Positions 6,526 through 14,726 of a DNA stretch of 25,541 bases are shown piece by piece. The notes under the pieces were generated by a model. It was not told the origin of the DNA and did no database searches. It saw nothing but the letters and a program-made list of their open reading frames with translations. Both the position numbers and the translations under genes were made by a program. Within the stretch, counting starts at the first letter, position 1; each line of letters opens with the position of its first letter. This DNA comes from DATFPQ01 sp035264765 (GTDB lineage: Bacteria; Actinomycetota; Actinomycetes; Actinomycetales; Angustibacteraceae), in contig DATFPQ010000208.1 of assembly GCA_035264765.1 (NCBI GenBank), positions 1 through 25,541 of the forward strand, given 5' to 3'.

Positions 6526-7890
6526 TCAGCTGCCGAAGAGCGCGTTGACCTGGCTGTTGGCCTGCGTCAGCGACGACACCGGCGCCTTGCCGGACATCAC
6601 CGCGTCCATCGCCGGCTGCATGATCGCGCCGATGTCAGCGGCGTGGTCCGTGATCGGGAACAGGAAGGTCGTCTTGTCCTTCACGTGGATCGTGAAGGCG
6701 TCGACGTCCACGCCCTTCTCCGCGAACTTCTTGGCGGCGACGTCGGTGCCCTCCGGCGTGGCGGGGAAGACGACGCCCTTCTCACCGACGAGGTTCTGGC
6801 ACTCGGGAGAGGCGAGGAACTTCACCCACTGCCAGGCCGCCTCCTTCTTCTTCGAGCCGATGAAGATGGAGTCCGCGAGGCCGTTGAACATGCTGGCCCG
6901 CTTGCCGGTGGGGCCGATCGGCGTCGGCGCGGTGCCGATGTCGACGCCCTTCTGGCCGTAGTAGGCGCTGATCGTCCAGTCGCCGTTGGTCGACAGCGCG
7001 AACTTGCCGGCGCCCATCTGGGTGTCCGGGGTGACACCCACCGTGGTCTCCAGCTTGTTCATGTAGCCCTTGTCGATCAGGCCCTTCCACCAGGCGATGG
7101 TCTCCTGGACCTTGGGGTCGTCGTAGTTGTAGTGCGTGCCCCACGGGTTCTTGTTCGTGGCCTGCCAGCCGTTCGAGGCCGCGTACATGCTCCACTGGCC
7201 CTGCCCGGCGTTGTTGCCACCCGACGACTCCAACCCGAGCCCGTACACCTTGACGTTGTTCTTGTCGAAGCCGGGCTCGTCGCCACGCTTGCCGTTCTTG
7301 TCGACGGTCAGGCGCGCGATGACCTTCTCGTAGGTACCACCGTCCTTCGGGTTCCAGGTGAGGTTCTGCAGCTGCTGCTCGCTGATGCCGGCGTCCTTCA
7401 CCATCTTCTTGTTGTAGAAGATGGCGATGGTGTCCCAGTCCTTGGGCAGGCCGTACCGCTTCTTGTCCTCGGTCACCCACAGGTCGGCGAGGCCGGGCTG
7501 GTAGATGTTGGTCGGCACCTTGTCGCGCTCGATGTACTTGTCGAGCGGCTCCAGCTGACCCTTGTTGGCGAACTCCGGGTACTTGGCCAGGTGGTCGGTG
7601 AAGACGTCGGGGGCGGTGCCGGACACGAACCCCGTGGTCAGCTTGCTCCAGTAGTCGTCCCAGCCGTACTGCTCGACCTTCACCTTGATCTTCGGGTTCT
7701 TCGCCTCGAACGCCTTCTGGCAGGACTGGTACGCCTGCAGCTGCGCGGCCTCCCAGAGCCAGTACGTGATCTGACCCTCGGGCTGGCCGGCGTCGCCCCC
7801 TCCGCCTTCCGAGCTGCTGCCACCGCCACAGGCGGCGAGGGTCACGGCGAGCACCGCGGCGCCAGCCGCAGCGCGAAACGTGGGCTTCAT
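6526..7890 (-). CDS. Sugar ABC transporter substrate-binding lipoprotein (CUT1 family)
   Basis: The 454-aa product is an extracellular solute-binding protein of the MalE/UgpB type that delivers oligosaccharide to the two permeases encoded just upstream. Residues 1-20 are a lipoprotein signal peptide with lipobox LAAC (Cys21), followed by a Gly/Ser-rich linker. The mature part starts QITYWLWEAAQLQAYQ and contains the family's typical features: KVKVEQYGWDDYWSKL, GTAPDVFTDH, GLPKDWDTIAIFYNKK, ALSTNGDWTISAYYG, and near the C-terminus KKKEAAWQWVKFLASPECQ. Many Trp and Tyr residues fit carbohydrate stacking. The start is ATG 7890, with AAAGG about 10 nt upstream; a longer in-frame start would put 13 residues before the signal peptide and is unlikely. 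The neighbouring alpha-galactosidases suggest raffinose/melibiose-like alpha-galactosides as ligands (inference). Confidence 0.92.
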   Translation of the reverse strand: MKPTFRAAAGAAVLAVTLAACGGGSSSEGGGGDAGQPEGQITYWLWEAAQLQAYQSCQKAFEAKNPKIKVKVEQYGWDDYWSKLTTGFVSGTAPDVFTDHLAKYPEFANKGQLEPLDKYIERDKVPTNIYQPGLADLWVTEDKKRYGLPKDWDTIAIFYNKKMVKDAGISEQQLQNLTWNPKDGGTYEKVIARLTVDKNGKRGDEPGFDKNNVKVYGLGLESSGGNNAGQGQWSMYAASNGWQATNKNPWGTHYNYDDPKVQETIAWWKGLIDKGYMNKLETTVGVTPDTQMGAGKFALSTNGDWTISAYYGQKGVDIGTAPTPIGPTGKRASMFNGLADSIFIGSKKKEAAWQWVKFLASPECQNLVGEKGVVFPATPEGTDVAAKKFAEKGVDVDAFTIHVKDKTTFLFPITDHAADIGAIMQPAMDAVMSGKAPVSSLTQANSQVNALFGS

Positions 7891-7936
7891 CTGATGTGGA
7901 CCTTTCGGGGAGTGGGACGGAGGGGACACGACGTGC

Positions 7937-8875
7937 TCACTTGACGCCGGTGAAGCCGATGGAGTTGACCACCCGCTTACCGAGCAGGATGAAGAGGATC
8001 ACGATGGGGATGGCGGCGATCAGGGCTGCCGCCATCAGCCCCGCCCAGTCCGGTGCGCCCTGGGGGGTCTGCGTCCGGAAAACGCCGAGCGCGACGGTGA
8101 GCACGCGCACGTTCTCCTCGGTACCGACCAGCAGCGGCCAGAAGTACTCGTTCCAGGCCGTGATGAAGGTCAGCAGAGCGAGCGTCGTGATCGGCGCGGC
8201 GCTCATGGGCAGGATGATCCGGAAGAAGATCCGGAAGTGCCCGGCCCCGTCGATCCGGGCCGCCTCCTCGATCTCCCGGTTGACGCCGAGGAAGAACTGC
8301 CGCAGGAAGAAGACGGCGAACGGCGTCATGAAGAAGAACGGCAGAATGATCGCGGAGTAGGTGTTGAGCAGGCCCAGGTCCTTCATCAGCACGAAGTTCG
8401 GCAGCATCGTGAAGATCGGCGGCACCATCAGCGCGGTGAGGAACAATCCGAACACCTTGTCCCGTCCCGGCCAGTGCAGCCGCGCGAACGCGTAGGCCGC
8501 CATCGCGCTGAAGAAGACCTGGCCGACGGTGATCGCGATCGAGACGATCAGCGAGTTCTTCAGGTACAGCCAGAAGTTGAGCGCCGCTCCGGAGCCACCC
8601 TCGGCCTGGGCCTCCTCGACCGTGCCGAGCCCCAGGACCCGCTTGAACGGACCCAGGGTGAAGTCGGCCGGCAGGAACGACGACGCGTTGCTGGCCAGGG
8701 CGCGGTTGTTCGACAGCGCCGTACGAAGCATCCAGTACAGCGGGAACAGCGTGATCAGGATGGCCAGGAGAATGATGATGCGACCGACGAAGTGGTGCCG
8801 GTTGAAGCGGCGCTTGTGGCCGGCCGGGCTAGCGGGCGCAACGACCGTGGGTTCGCTGGTGCTGAGCGTGGACAT
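7937..8875 (-). CDS. Carbohydrate ABC transporter permease, MalG-like
   Basis: The 312-aa inner-membrane permease has six predicted helices (about 32-54, 103-131, 140-164, 173-194, 226-250, 277-298). The cytoplasmic EAA loop that docks the ATPase is clear: EEAARIDGAGHFRIFFRIILP at about 203-223. The long N-terminal tail and large first periplasmic loop (about 55-100) fit the MalG/COG0395 group. AGGGAG lies 8 nt before the ATG at 8875, and the start is 11 nt after the MalF-like stop, so the two halves of the channel are co-translated. No nucleotide-binding subunit follows in the operon; an MsmK-like shared ATPase is expected elsewhere in the genome, as known for many actinobacterial CUT1 systems. 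Confidence 0.93.
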   Translation of the reverse strand: MSTLSTSEPTVVAPASPAGHKRRFNRHHFVGRIIILLAILITLFPLYWMLRTALSNNRALASNASSFLPADFTLGPFKRVLGLGTVEEAQAEGGSGAALNFWLYLKNSLIVSIAITVGQVFFSAMAAYAFARLHWPGRDKVFGLFLTALMVPPIFTMLPNFVLMKDLGLLNTYSAIILPFFFMTPFAVFFLRQFFLGVNREIEEAARIDGAGHFRIFFRIILPMSAAPITTLALLTFITAWNEYFWPLLVGTEENVRVLTVALGVFRTQTPQGAPDWAGLMAAALIAAIPIVILFILLGKRVVNSIGFTGVK

Positions 8876-8886
8876 GTCGGCTCTCC

Positions 8887-9825
8887 CTAGGCCAGGTCGG
8901 ACTCACCGGCGCGCAGCAGCTTCAGCTGCGCGAAGGCGACACCGGCGAGGATCAGGAACAGGACCGCCGAGAGCGCCGCGCCGTAACCGAAGTGCGAGCG
9001 CCCGAACGCCTGCTCGTAGATGTAGTACTGGAGCACTCTGGACGCATTGACCGGTCCGCCCTTGGTGGTGACCGCCACCGTGTCGAAGATCTGGAACGAC
9101 CCGATGATGGTCAGGACGAGCACCAGCACCATGACCGGCCGCAGCAGCGGCATGGTGATCCGCCAGAAGGTCCGCCACTCGGACGAGCCGTCCACCGCCG
9201 CGGCCTCGTAGATGGTCGCCGGGATGGTCTGCAGCCCGGCGAAGATCAGCAGCGCCGTGTAGCCGACGTGCCGCCACACGTTGATGAAGGCGATGGACGG
9301 AATGGCCCACTCCTCGCTCCCCAGCCAGGCCACCTTGTCGATGCCGACCCACTCGAGCATCTGGTTCACGATGCCGATCTGGAAGTCCAGCATCCACAGC
9401 CACACCAGGGCCACCACGACGTTCGCGATGAGGTACGGCAGCATCAAGGCACCTCGGACGAACGCTGACTTCGTCACCCGGTACATCAGGTTGGCCAGCG
9501 CCAGCGCGATGATGGTCTGCAGGCCGATGTTGATGACGACGTACTCGACGGTCACCTTGAGGGCGTTCCAGAACACCTCGTCCTGGACCAGCTGCCGGTA
9601 GTTGTCCAAGCCGGTGAAGGTCGGCGACCCGAACAGGCTGTAGTCCGTGAAGCTCAGGTAGAGCCCGCGGATCGTCGGCCACAGGAAGAACACCGCGAAG
9701 CCGAGCGTGGCCGGCGCGATGAACACCAGCGCCGGCCCAAGCTCCCCGACGCTGCTGCGCCGTGAGCGTCCCGCTTTCGACTTCGTGCCCGCAGGGGGTC
9801 GGGCGACGTCAGGGACCGTACTCAT
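8887..9825 (-). CDS. Carbohydrate ABC transporter permease, MalF-like
   Basis: The 312-aa permease belongs to the MalF/UgpA (COG1175) side of CUT1 transporters. The first helix (about 29-51, PALVFIAPATLGFAVFFLW) is followed by the typical SFTDYSLFGSPTFTGLDNYR segment. Further helices are near 95-113, 125-146, 176-198, 229-247 and 281-300. The EAA loop is YEAAAVDGSSEWRTFWRITMP at 206-226, followed by LLRP. It pairs with the MalG-like protein encoded 11 nt downstream. Start ATG 9825 has AAGG 10 nt upstream and lies 53 nt after the alpha-galactosidase stop. The order permease-permease-binding protein is the reverse of the commoner binding-protein-first arrangement. Confidence 0.93.
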   Translation of the reverse strand: MSTVPDVARPPAGTKSKAGRSRRSSVGELGPALVFIAPATLGFAVFFLWPTIRGLYLSFTDYSLFGSPTFTGLDNYRQLVQDEVFWNALKVTVEYVVINIGLQTIIALALANLMYRVTKSAFVRGALMLPYLIANVVVALVWLWMLDFQIGIVNQMLEWVGIDKVAWLGSEEWAIPSIAFINVWRHVGYTALLIFAGLQTIPATIYEAAAVDGSSEWRTFWRITMPLLRPVMVLVLVLTIIGSFQIFDTVAVTTKGGPVNASRVLQYYIYEQAFGRSHFGYGAALSAVLFLILAGVAFAQLKLLRAGESDLA

Positions 9826-9878
9826 GCACCATCCGCCTTCTTTCCGCCTTCGCTGGGTGGACCTGACGGCTCGCGGGT

Positions 9879-12101
9879 TCAGACTGCCGCGAGGTGAAGC
9901 AGCAACAGCTGGTCGGGATGAAGGATCGGGACCTGGATCCCGACCCCGCCAAGGGCCTCACCGGACAGGACGCACTCCCCCGCCGCGATCCAGGGAGGCG
10001 GCGGGCCGACCGTCGAGGGGGCATCTCCGGGCGGCAGTGGGCGCACCCGGTAGCGGACGTCCGGACGCAGGCCCGGCAGCCGGACCTGTCCGAGCGGCGC
10101 GAAGGCGCTCGACGCCACCGCGACGACGGCGAACACCGCCTCGTCACCGTCCGGGGACACCACGCCGTGCAGCCACAGCGCCGGGTCGGGGCTCTGCGCC
10201 CGGACGACCGTGCCCGAGTGGAGCAGCGTCCGCAGCTGCTTGTAGAGCGCCACCCACTGGGCCAGCTGGTCGCGCTCCTCGGGCGTCGCGGACGCGACGT
10301 CCCACTCGATCCCGAAGTGGCCGAACAGCGCGGTGCCCGCCCGGAACGACAGGTCGTGGGTCCGTCCGGTGGTGTGTGCGCGCGGCGCGCCGACGTGAGA
10401 GCCGATCAGCTCGGGCGGCAGCAGCAGGCCGGTCCAGCGCTGGATCGACTGACGCTCCAGGGCGTCGATGCAGTCGCTGGCCCACACGCGGTCGGTGCGC
10501 TCCAGGATGCCCAGGTCGACTCGGGCGCCACCGGAGGAGCAGGACTCGATCTCCAGGCCGGGGTGGCGCTCGCGCAGCTCGTCCATCAGCCGGTAGACGG
10601 CCGCGGTCTGCGCGTGTACGCCGGGCTCACCACCCGGCTGGTGGCCCGCGTCGATCAGGTCGCGGTTGTGGTCCCACTTCAGGTACGCGATGTCGTACTC
10701 GGTCAGCAGCGCGTCCAGGCGCTCGAGGATGTAGTCGTACGCGCCCTGCTGCCCGAGGTCGAGCACCTGCTGGAAGCGGGACAGCGGTGGCTGGCGGTCG
10801 CCGGTGGCGAGGATCCACTCCGGGTGCGCCCGCGCCAGGTCCGAGTCCGGGTTCACCATCTCCGGCTCCACCCAGAGCCCGAACTGCATGCCGAGCCCGC
10901 GCACGTGGTCGACCAGCGGGTGCAGACCGTCCGGCCACAGGTCCTCGTCGACGTACCAGTCACCGAGCCCGGCGTGGTCGTCGCGCCGGTGACGGAACCA
11001 GCCGTCGTCGAGCACGTAGCGCTCGGCCCCGACCTCGGCGCCGAGGTCCGCCAGCTGGCGCAACCGGTTGAGGTCGTGGTCGAAGTAGACGGCCTCCCAG
11101 GTGTTCATGACGACGGGGCGCGGGCTGGCCGGGTGGTTCGGACGGGCCCGCAGGAACTCGTGGAAGCGGGCGGAGAGCTGGTCCAGGCCGTCGGCATAGG
11201 AGCCGAAGACCCAGGGGGTCCGGTAGCTCTCGCCCGCGGCGAGCCGAACCTCCCCGGGCAGCAGCAGCTCACCCGCCCCGAGGACGCTGTCCGCGGTGGG
11301 TAGCCGCTCGGCGTACGTCTCGTGGTTGCCGCTCCACCCGACGTGCACTCCCCAGACCTGTCCCGAGCGGAAACCGAAACCCGCCTCTCCGGCGACGAGG
11401 AGCAGGGTCGCGTCGGCTCCCGTCCGCCCGCGCCGCCCGGCGCGCATCCACTCTCCGATGCCGAAGGGCCGGCGCTGCGGCGAGCGCTCGCGGCCCCACC
11501 GGCCGGTGAGGTCGAGCAGCTCGGTGGCCGACGTCGGCACCGGGAGCGCGAGGCTCAGCCCGTCCAGCGTGTACGGCTGGTCGGCGTGCGTGTTCTGCAC
11601 GGTGGCGCACATGCGGACCAGCCCGGACGGCGCCAGCTCGAGGAGCAGCTCCATCGCCAGGTCGGCCGCGGAGTCCTTGGCGCGCAGCCGAACCGTCGCG
11701 CCGCCGCCCTCCTCAGACAGCTCCACCGTGTCCAGGGCGAAGAACGCGGACCAGTCACGGCCCTCGCGGTGCCCGCGCAGGCCGGGCCGCCCGGACCAGC
11801 CCCGCGCGTTCTCGGGAACGAGCGACACCGGAACGGGGACGTCCGGGGTGCTCGGCACCGAACCGGGCACGGCCCCGAGGGCCAGCGCCTCCAGGTCGGC
11901 CGTGGACGCGTGGCGCAGCTCGGCTCCCCAGTGCACCACGGTCGGCAGGCCCGGGCCCCGGCAGTCCAGCACCAGGCTGACGCCGCTGCGACACAGGTGC
12001 AGCAGGCGCTCGGCACTCCCGAGAAGCCGAAACGGCTCCTCGGGCGAGGGCGAATCGGTGCGGCCTCGTTGGCCGGAGATTACGTCCTGTGACGGCGACA
12101 T
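9879..12101 (-). CDS. Alpha-galactosidase, GH36
   Basis: The 740-aa product is of normal length for bacterial GH36 alpha-galactosidases, which release terminal alpha-linked galactose from raffinose-type oligosaccharides and galactomannan fragments. Barrel motifs are complete: VMNTWEAVYFDHD (331-343), YVLDDGWF (362-369), GLGDWYVDEDLWPDGL (378-393), FGLWVEPEMV (407-416), AYLKWDHNRD with nucleophile Asp477, ESCSSGGARVDLGIL (519-533), and WASDCID with acid/base Asp543. No signal peptide is seen, so it is cytoplasmic. The start at 12101 is chosen for AAGGAG 10 nt upstream; a frame extension of 23 residues further upstream lacks a good binding site. It is the first gene of the operon, and the operon promoter must lie in 12102-12345. 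Confidence 0.92.
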   Translation of the reverse strand: MSPSQDVISGQRGRTDSPSPEEPFRLLGSAERLLHLCRSGVSLVLDCRGPGLPTVVHWGAELRHASTADLEALALGAVPGSVPSTPDVPVPVSLVPENARGWSGRPGLRGHREGRDWSAFFALDTVELSEEGGGATVRLRAKDSAADLAMELLLELAPSGLVRMCATVQNTHADQPYTLDGLSLALPVPTSATELLDLTGRWGRERSPQRRPFGIGEWMRAGRRGRTGADATLLLVAGEAGFGFRSGQVWGVHVGWSGNHETYAERLPTADSVLGAGELLLPGEVRLAAGESYRTPWVFGSYADGLDQLSARFHEFLRARPNHPASPRPVVMNTWEAVYFDHDLNRLRQLADLGAEVGAERYVLDDGWFRHRRDDHAGLGDWYVDEDLWPDGLHPLVDHVRGLGMQFGLWVEPEMVNPDSDLARAHPEWILATGDRQPPLSRFQQVLDLGQQGAYDYILERLDALLTEYDIAYLKWDHNRDLIDAGHQPGGEPGVHAQTAAVYRLMDELRERHPGLEIESCSSGGARVDLGILERTDRVWASDCIDALERQSIQRWTGLLLPPELIGSHVGAPRAHTTGRTHDLSFRAGTALFGHFGIEWDVASATPEERDQLAQWVALYKQLRTLLHSGTVVRAQSPDPALWLHGVVSPDGDEAVFAVVAVASSAFAPLGQVRLPGLRPDVRYRVRPLPPGDAPSTVGPPPPWIAAGECVLSGEALGGVGIQVPILHPDQLLLLHLAAV

Positions 12102-12345
12102 TGCCGGCGGGCTCCTTGGGGGGGTGGAGGTGAACGAACCCGGACGCGACGGGTCACGGGTCCGCTCCAAGCGATCCGCAGGGACGGTGCCATGCGGGTC
12201 CCGGTCAGCGCAAGGGTTCGGCTGAAAACGTGAACATCATTGACGCTCTGACTTACCCCGAATGCGGGCGATCACCAGAGGTCCGATGTACCGTCAGGCT
12301 TTCAGGCGGCCCGGCCCGCCAGGACGACGCGAGGGACGGACTTTC
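12102..12345. promoter_or_regulatory. Divergent promoter region between alpha-galactosidase operon and mutarotase gene
   Basis: This 244-bp gap separates two divergent genes, so it must hold at least two promoters. A locally AT-richer stretch at 12221-12247 contains the operator-like site at 12223-12236 and a TTGACG hexamer (12240-12245) that could be a plus-strand -35 box; I find no convincing -10 at 16-19 nt. A leader of roughly 100 nt would precede the alpha-galactosidase start. Confidence 0.5.
12223..12236. promoter_or_regulatory. Possible LacI/CcpA-type operator
   Basis: TGAAAACGTGAACA matches the cre-type pattern TGNNANCGNTNNCA at all fixed positions except one (G instead of the second T). 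LacI-family repressors commonly control actinobacterial CUT1 sugar operons through sites of this form. It lies in the divergent promoter region, 122 nt from the alpha-galactosidase start and 110 nt from the mutarotase start. No LacI gene is in the window. Site identity is inference. Confidence 0.35.
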
Positions 12346-12753
12346 GTGGAGAGGGCGCTGCACACGCGGCTGCACGAGGACGCGACCGAGGCATACGACA
12401 AGCTGCACGCGCGCGTGCCTGAAGACCTGCTCGTGGCCCTGCGAGAGGCGGGCGTCCGGGACTGGCGCATCTGGCGCCACGGCCGCGACGTCTTCCACCT
12501 CGTCGACTGCGACGACTACGCGGCGATGCGCGCGTACCTTCGCGAACACCCGGCGAACATCGCCTGGCAGCAACAAGTGGAACGCCTGCAGTCGACCCCG
12601 GACGACTATTCCGGGGACGACGATGGGTTGCCCTTCGTGTGGAGCCTGGCGCGCCAGGTGGCGCAGTCCGGCGGGGTGGCGCAGTCCGGCGGGGTGGCGC
12701 AGTCCGGCGGCGCGGACACCGCCGGGGGGCCGGGAGCTACGTCACCGGCCTGA
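12346..12753 (+). CDS. rhaM: L-rhamnose mutarotase family protein with repetitive C-terminal tail
   Basis: The 135-aa product starts VERALHTRLHEDATEAYDKLH and continues with LREAGVRDWRIWRHGRDVFHLVDCDDY and HPANIAWQQQ, the compact ferredoxin-like fold of the RhaM family, which interconverts the anomers of L-rhamnose. Tyr17 and His21 fall where the catalytic Tyr/His pair of the E. coli enzyme lies (alignment from memory). The conserved domain ends with DDYSGDDDGLPFVWSL at about residue 101; beyond it is a tail with three copies of VAQSGG and then Gly/Ala-rich residues, which the family lacks. GTG 12346 is chosen because it starts exactly where the family begins; GAGGG is about 10 nt upstream. 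Upstream ATGs (12262, 12286) would add an Arg/Pro-rich, unconserved extension. The 3' end overlaps the convergent membrane-protein gene by 12 nt. Confidence 0.8.
   Translation: MERALHTRLHEDATEAYDKLHARVPEDLLVALREAGVRDWRIWRHGRDVFHLVDCDDYAAMRAYLREHPANIAWQQQVERLQSTPDDYSGDDDGLPFVWSLARQVAQSGGVAQSGGVAQSGGADTAGGPGATSPA
12658..12711 (+). repeat. Three tandem 18-bp repeats inside the mutarotase gene
   Basis: Three consecutive copies of GTGGCGCAGTCCGGCGGG (12658-12675, 12676-12693, 12694-12711) differ only in the last base of the third. They encode VAQSGG three times in frame. Near-identity at third codon positions indicates recent expansion by slippage or unequal crossover, so copy number may vary between strains. 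Confidence 0.95.
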
Positions 12754-14199
12754 CCCCGGCCGCGCCGGAGGTCCTACCAATTCTCCCGACGCGCTCACCG
12801 GCTGCCGCTGGCGGGGAGCGACCACTTCCGGAGTCGCCGGTTCAGCCGTCGGCGCGGGCGCAGGCGTCTCGGGCGTGGCCAGGACCTGCAGGATGAACAG
12901 GGCCACGAGCACGCCGACGGTCACCCAAAGCACCAGCACGGGCGACGGGTAGCTGGCGATGATGATCACCGCCGCCGCGACGAGCAGGCAGCTGGTGCGC
13001 AGGACCGTCGTCTTCGGGGCGACCCAGCGGCCGACCGAGCCCAGGTGCAGCCCCAGGCTCTCGATGCCGCGCCGGGTGGCCGCGGCCCCACGCACCAGGA
13101 GCTCGCGCGTCCGCGTGGCCGTGACCGAAGCTCCGGTGAAGAAGGCTCCGAGGCCGACGACGAGCCCTAGGACGGCAGCGGCCCGCAGCGCCTGGCGCAG
13201 GAAGCGGACGAGGGTGTCGAACAGCACGGTCGCGGCGTCGGCGGGCAGCCGGTCCGCGGGAACGGCGTCCAGGTAGGCCCTCCGCAGGAGCGCCAGCACG
13301 ATGGCCAGCAGGAGCATCGCCGCGGCCAGCCCGAAACCGGCGCCGACCAGCGCCAGGCGGTGGCTGCGGGCCACGTACACGCCGCCCGCAAGCAGCGCCA
13401 GCACGATGAACGGCATCCAGGTGCCCAGGGTGTTGAGTACGCCGATGCCCCGCTGCACCTGGGCGAGGTCAGGGGACTCGAAGACGACGAAGGTGGCGTT
13501 GACCGCCGGGATCCGCTGCGCGAGGTTGAAGCCTTGGGCCACCAGCTCGGTCTTGACTCGCTGGACGATCGGCCCGAGGTCGACACTCACCTGCCCGTTG
13601 CTCACCTGGACGCTCCGCGCCCCCTCCCCGGTGAGCGCCCCGACGAGCTCCTGGTGCGCGACGCGGTTCGCCTGCACCCAGGCGTCGCTGAAGGTCTGAC
13701 TGCTGACGACGTTGGCAACCTGGTCGTGCACGAAGCCCTTGACCCCGTCCGCGAGTGGCTTCGCCAGCGCGTTCAGTGAGGTGGCCAGCGCCGGCGGCAG
13801 GGTGCCGTTCTCCGAGAGCCGGCTCACCGCCTCGGTCGTGAGCGCGGCAACGTCCACATAGCCGAGGACGCGGTTGGTGATGTTGTCGGTGACGGCGGCC
13901 TGGATCTCGGGGCTCTCGGAGAGCGGCGCCACGGTCTGGAGATAGCGCTCCTGGTCGGTGATCTGGCTGTTGGCCCACACCGCGACCACGGACAACGGCG
14001 CGAGCAGGCAGCCGACCGACACGAGGAGGACGGCAACCGTCGTGCGGGCCCATCCCCGGCGCGTATGTTTCGCGCCAGGGATCGGGTACTCGGTTCCCGG
14101 CTGGGACGGGCTGCGCAGCTGCGCCACCTCCGCGCGCAGCCGCTCAAGCTCGTCCCGCTCGGAGCTGGTGAGGGGCGCGGTGGCCTGTGTGTCGCTCAC
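12742..14199 (-). CDS. Polytopic membrane protein with large external loop (unknown function)
   Basis: The 485-aa product has a short N-terminal coiled-coil-like stretch (about 12-30, SSERDELERLRAEVAQLR), a first membrane helix at about 55-76, a long extracytoplasmic region (about 77-258, including an ITDQERYLQTVAPLSESPEIQ segment), then about five helices (near 259-277, 282-305, 340-357, 399-416, 420-440) and a Pro/Ala-rich cytoplasmic tail. Similar proteins are widespread in actinobacteria as uncharacterised integral membrane proteins; I know no assigned function. The GTG start at 14199 comes 1 nt after the stop of the DUF7144-like gene, so translation is probably coupled. It shares that gene's upstream palindrome. 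The end overlaps the convergent mutarotase gene. Confidence 0.8.
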   Translation of the reverse strand: MSDTQATAPLTSSERDELERLRAEVAQLRSPSQPGTEYPIPGAKHTRRGWARTTVAVLLVSVGCLLAPLSVVAVWANSQITDQERYLQTVAPLSESPEIQAAVTDNITNRVLGYVDVAALTTEAVSRLSENGTLPPALATSLNALAKPLADGVKGFVHDQVANVVSSQTFSDAWVQANRVAHQELVGALTGEGARSVQVSNGQVSVDLGPIVQRVKTELVAQGFNLAQRIPAVNATFVVFESPDLAQVQRGIGVLNTLGTWMPFIVLALLAGGVYVARSHRLALVGAGFGLAAAMLLLAIVLALLRRAYLDAVPADRLPADAATVLFDTLVRFLRQALRAAAVLGLVVGLGAFFTGASVTATRTRELLVRGAAATRRGIESLGLHLGSVGRWVAPKTTVLRTSCLLVAAAVIIIASYPSPVLVLWVTVGVLVALFILQVLATPETPAPAPTAEPATPEVVAPRQRQPVSASGELVGPPARPGSGR

Positions 14200-14200
14200 C

Positions 14201-14641
14201 TCAACGCCGCCTAGCCTCGGCGCCGTGCACCGTCACGGCGTAGATGACCAGCACGTCGAGTGCCAGGGCGGTCAGGCTCCACCACGGGTACGCGGACATG
14301 AACATCAGGTTCACGATGCCGCTGAGACCCGCGACCGTGACGGCGGTGACTCGGGACCAGGTGCTACCCGAGAACAGCGCCACCCCGGCGACGGCGACCA
14401 CGACCCCCACGACGAGCTGGAACCAGCCCCAGGCGGTGTAGCTGGTCGACACGATCAGCCGGTCGGGCGTCACCAGGTAGTACGTCGGCCGCAGGAGGGC
14501 GACCAGGCCCTCGATCGCGTGCACCGCGCCGATCACAACCATCATGGCGCCGGCGAAGAAGACGATGCCGACCCAGCCGGTGACCGGCTGCTCGGTCTGG
14601 CGCTGCACCGGGATCGGCGTCTGCTGACGAATGTCGGACAT
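14201..14641 (-). CDS. Small four-helix membrane protein, DUF7144-like (paralogue 1)
   Basis: The 146-aa protein has four predicted helices (about 22-50, 71-91, 97-116, 120-139). Conserved positions shared with the paralogue encoded at 14974-15441 include TGWVG, YY-VT, WGW, TW-R, NL-FM-AYP-WS-T and ALDV-VIYA--VHG near the C-terminus. The pattern is that of a small actinobacterial membrane family I recall as DUF7144; its function is unknown to me. The start at 14641 has AGGAGG 6 nt upstream; an in-frame upstream extension to 14725 is rejected. It is followed after 1 nt by the 485-aa membrane protein gene. A 17-bp palindrome (14727-14743) lies 85 bp upstream. Confidence 0.85.
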   Translation of the reverse strand: MSDIRQQTPIPVQRQTEQPVTGWVGIVFFAGAMMVVIGAVHAIEGLVALLRPTYYLVTPDRLIVSTSYTAWGWFQLVVGVVVAVAGVALFSGSTWSRVTAVTVAGLSGIVNLMFMSAYPWWSLTALALDVLVIYAVTVHGAEARRR

Positions 14642-14726
14642 GGAGCCCCTCCTGAGGGCCGGGCGGTCACGCCGCGTGCCACTGAGTTCGCCCGCCCACT
14701 GTGGTCGGGCCCTTCCGGGCGGCACA

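Noticed and set aside
5347..7944. 865-codon open frame on the plus strand opposite the propeller and binding-protein genes
   Set aside because: Low-complexity Arg/Pro/Ser translation without family similarity; it is the usual high-GC shadow of two well-supported minus-strand genes.
7984..8230. GGATGA half-sites inside the MalG-like gene
   Set aside because: Single half-sites within coding sequence with no TCATCC at the 5-nt spacing; chance matches.
9894..11303. 469-codon plus-strand frame opposite the alpha-galactosidase gene
   Set aside because: Shadow of the GH36 gene; Arg/Gly/Val-rich without motif.
12262..12345. N-terminal extension of the mutarotase from ATG 12262 or 12286
   Set aside because: The family starts at the residue encoded by GTG 12346 and the extension is unconserved Arg/Pro-rich sequence, although AGAGG precedes ATG 12286.
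12658..12711. CRISPR-like repeats
   Set aside because: The copies are directly adjacent with no spacers and read in frame as VAQSGG.
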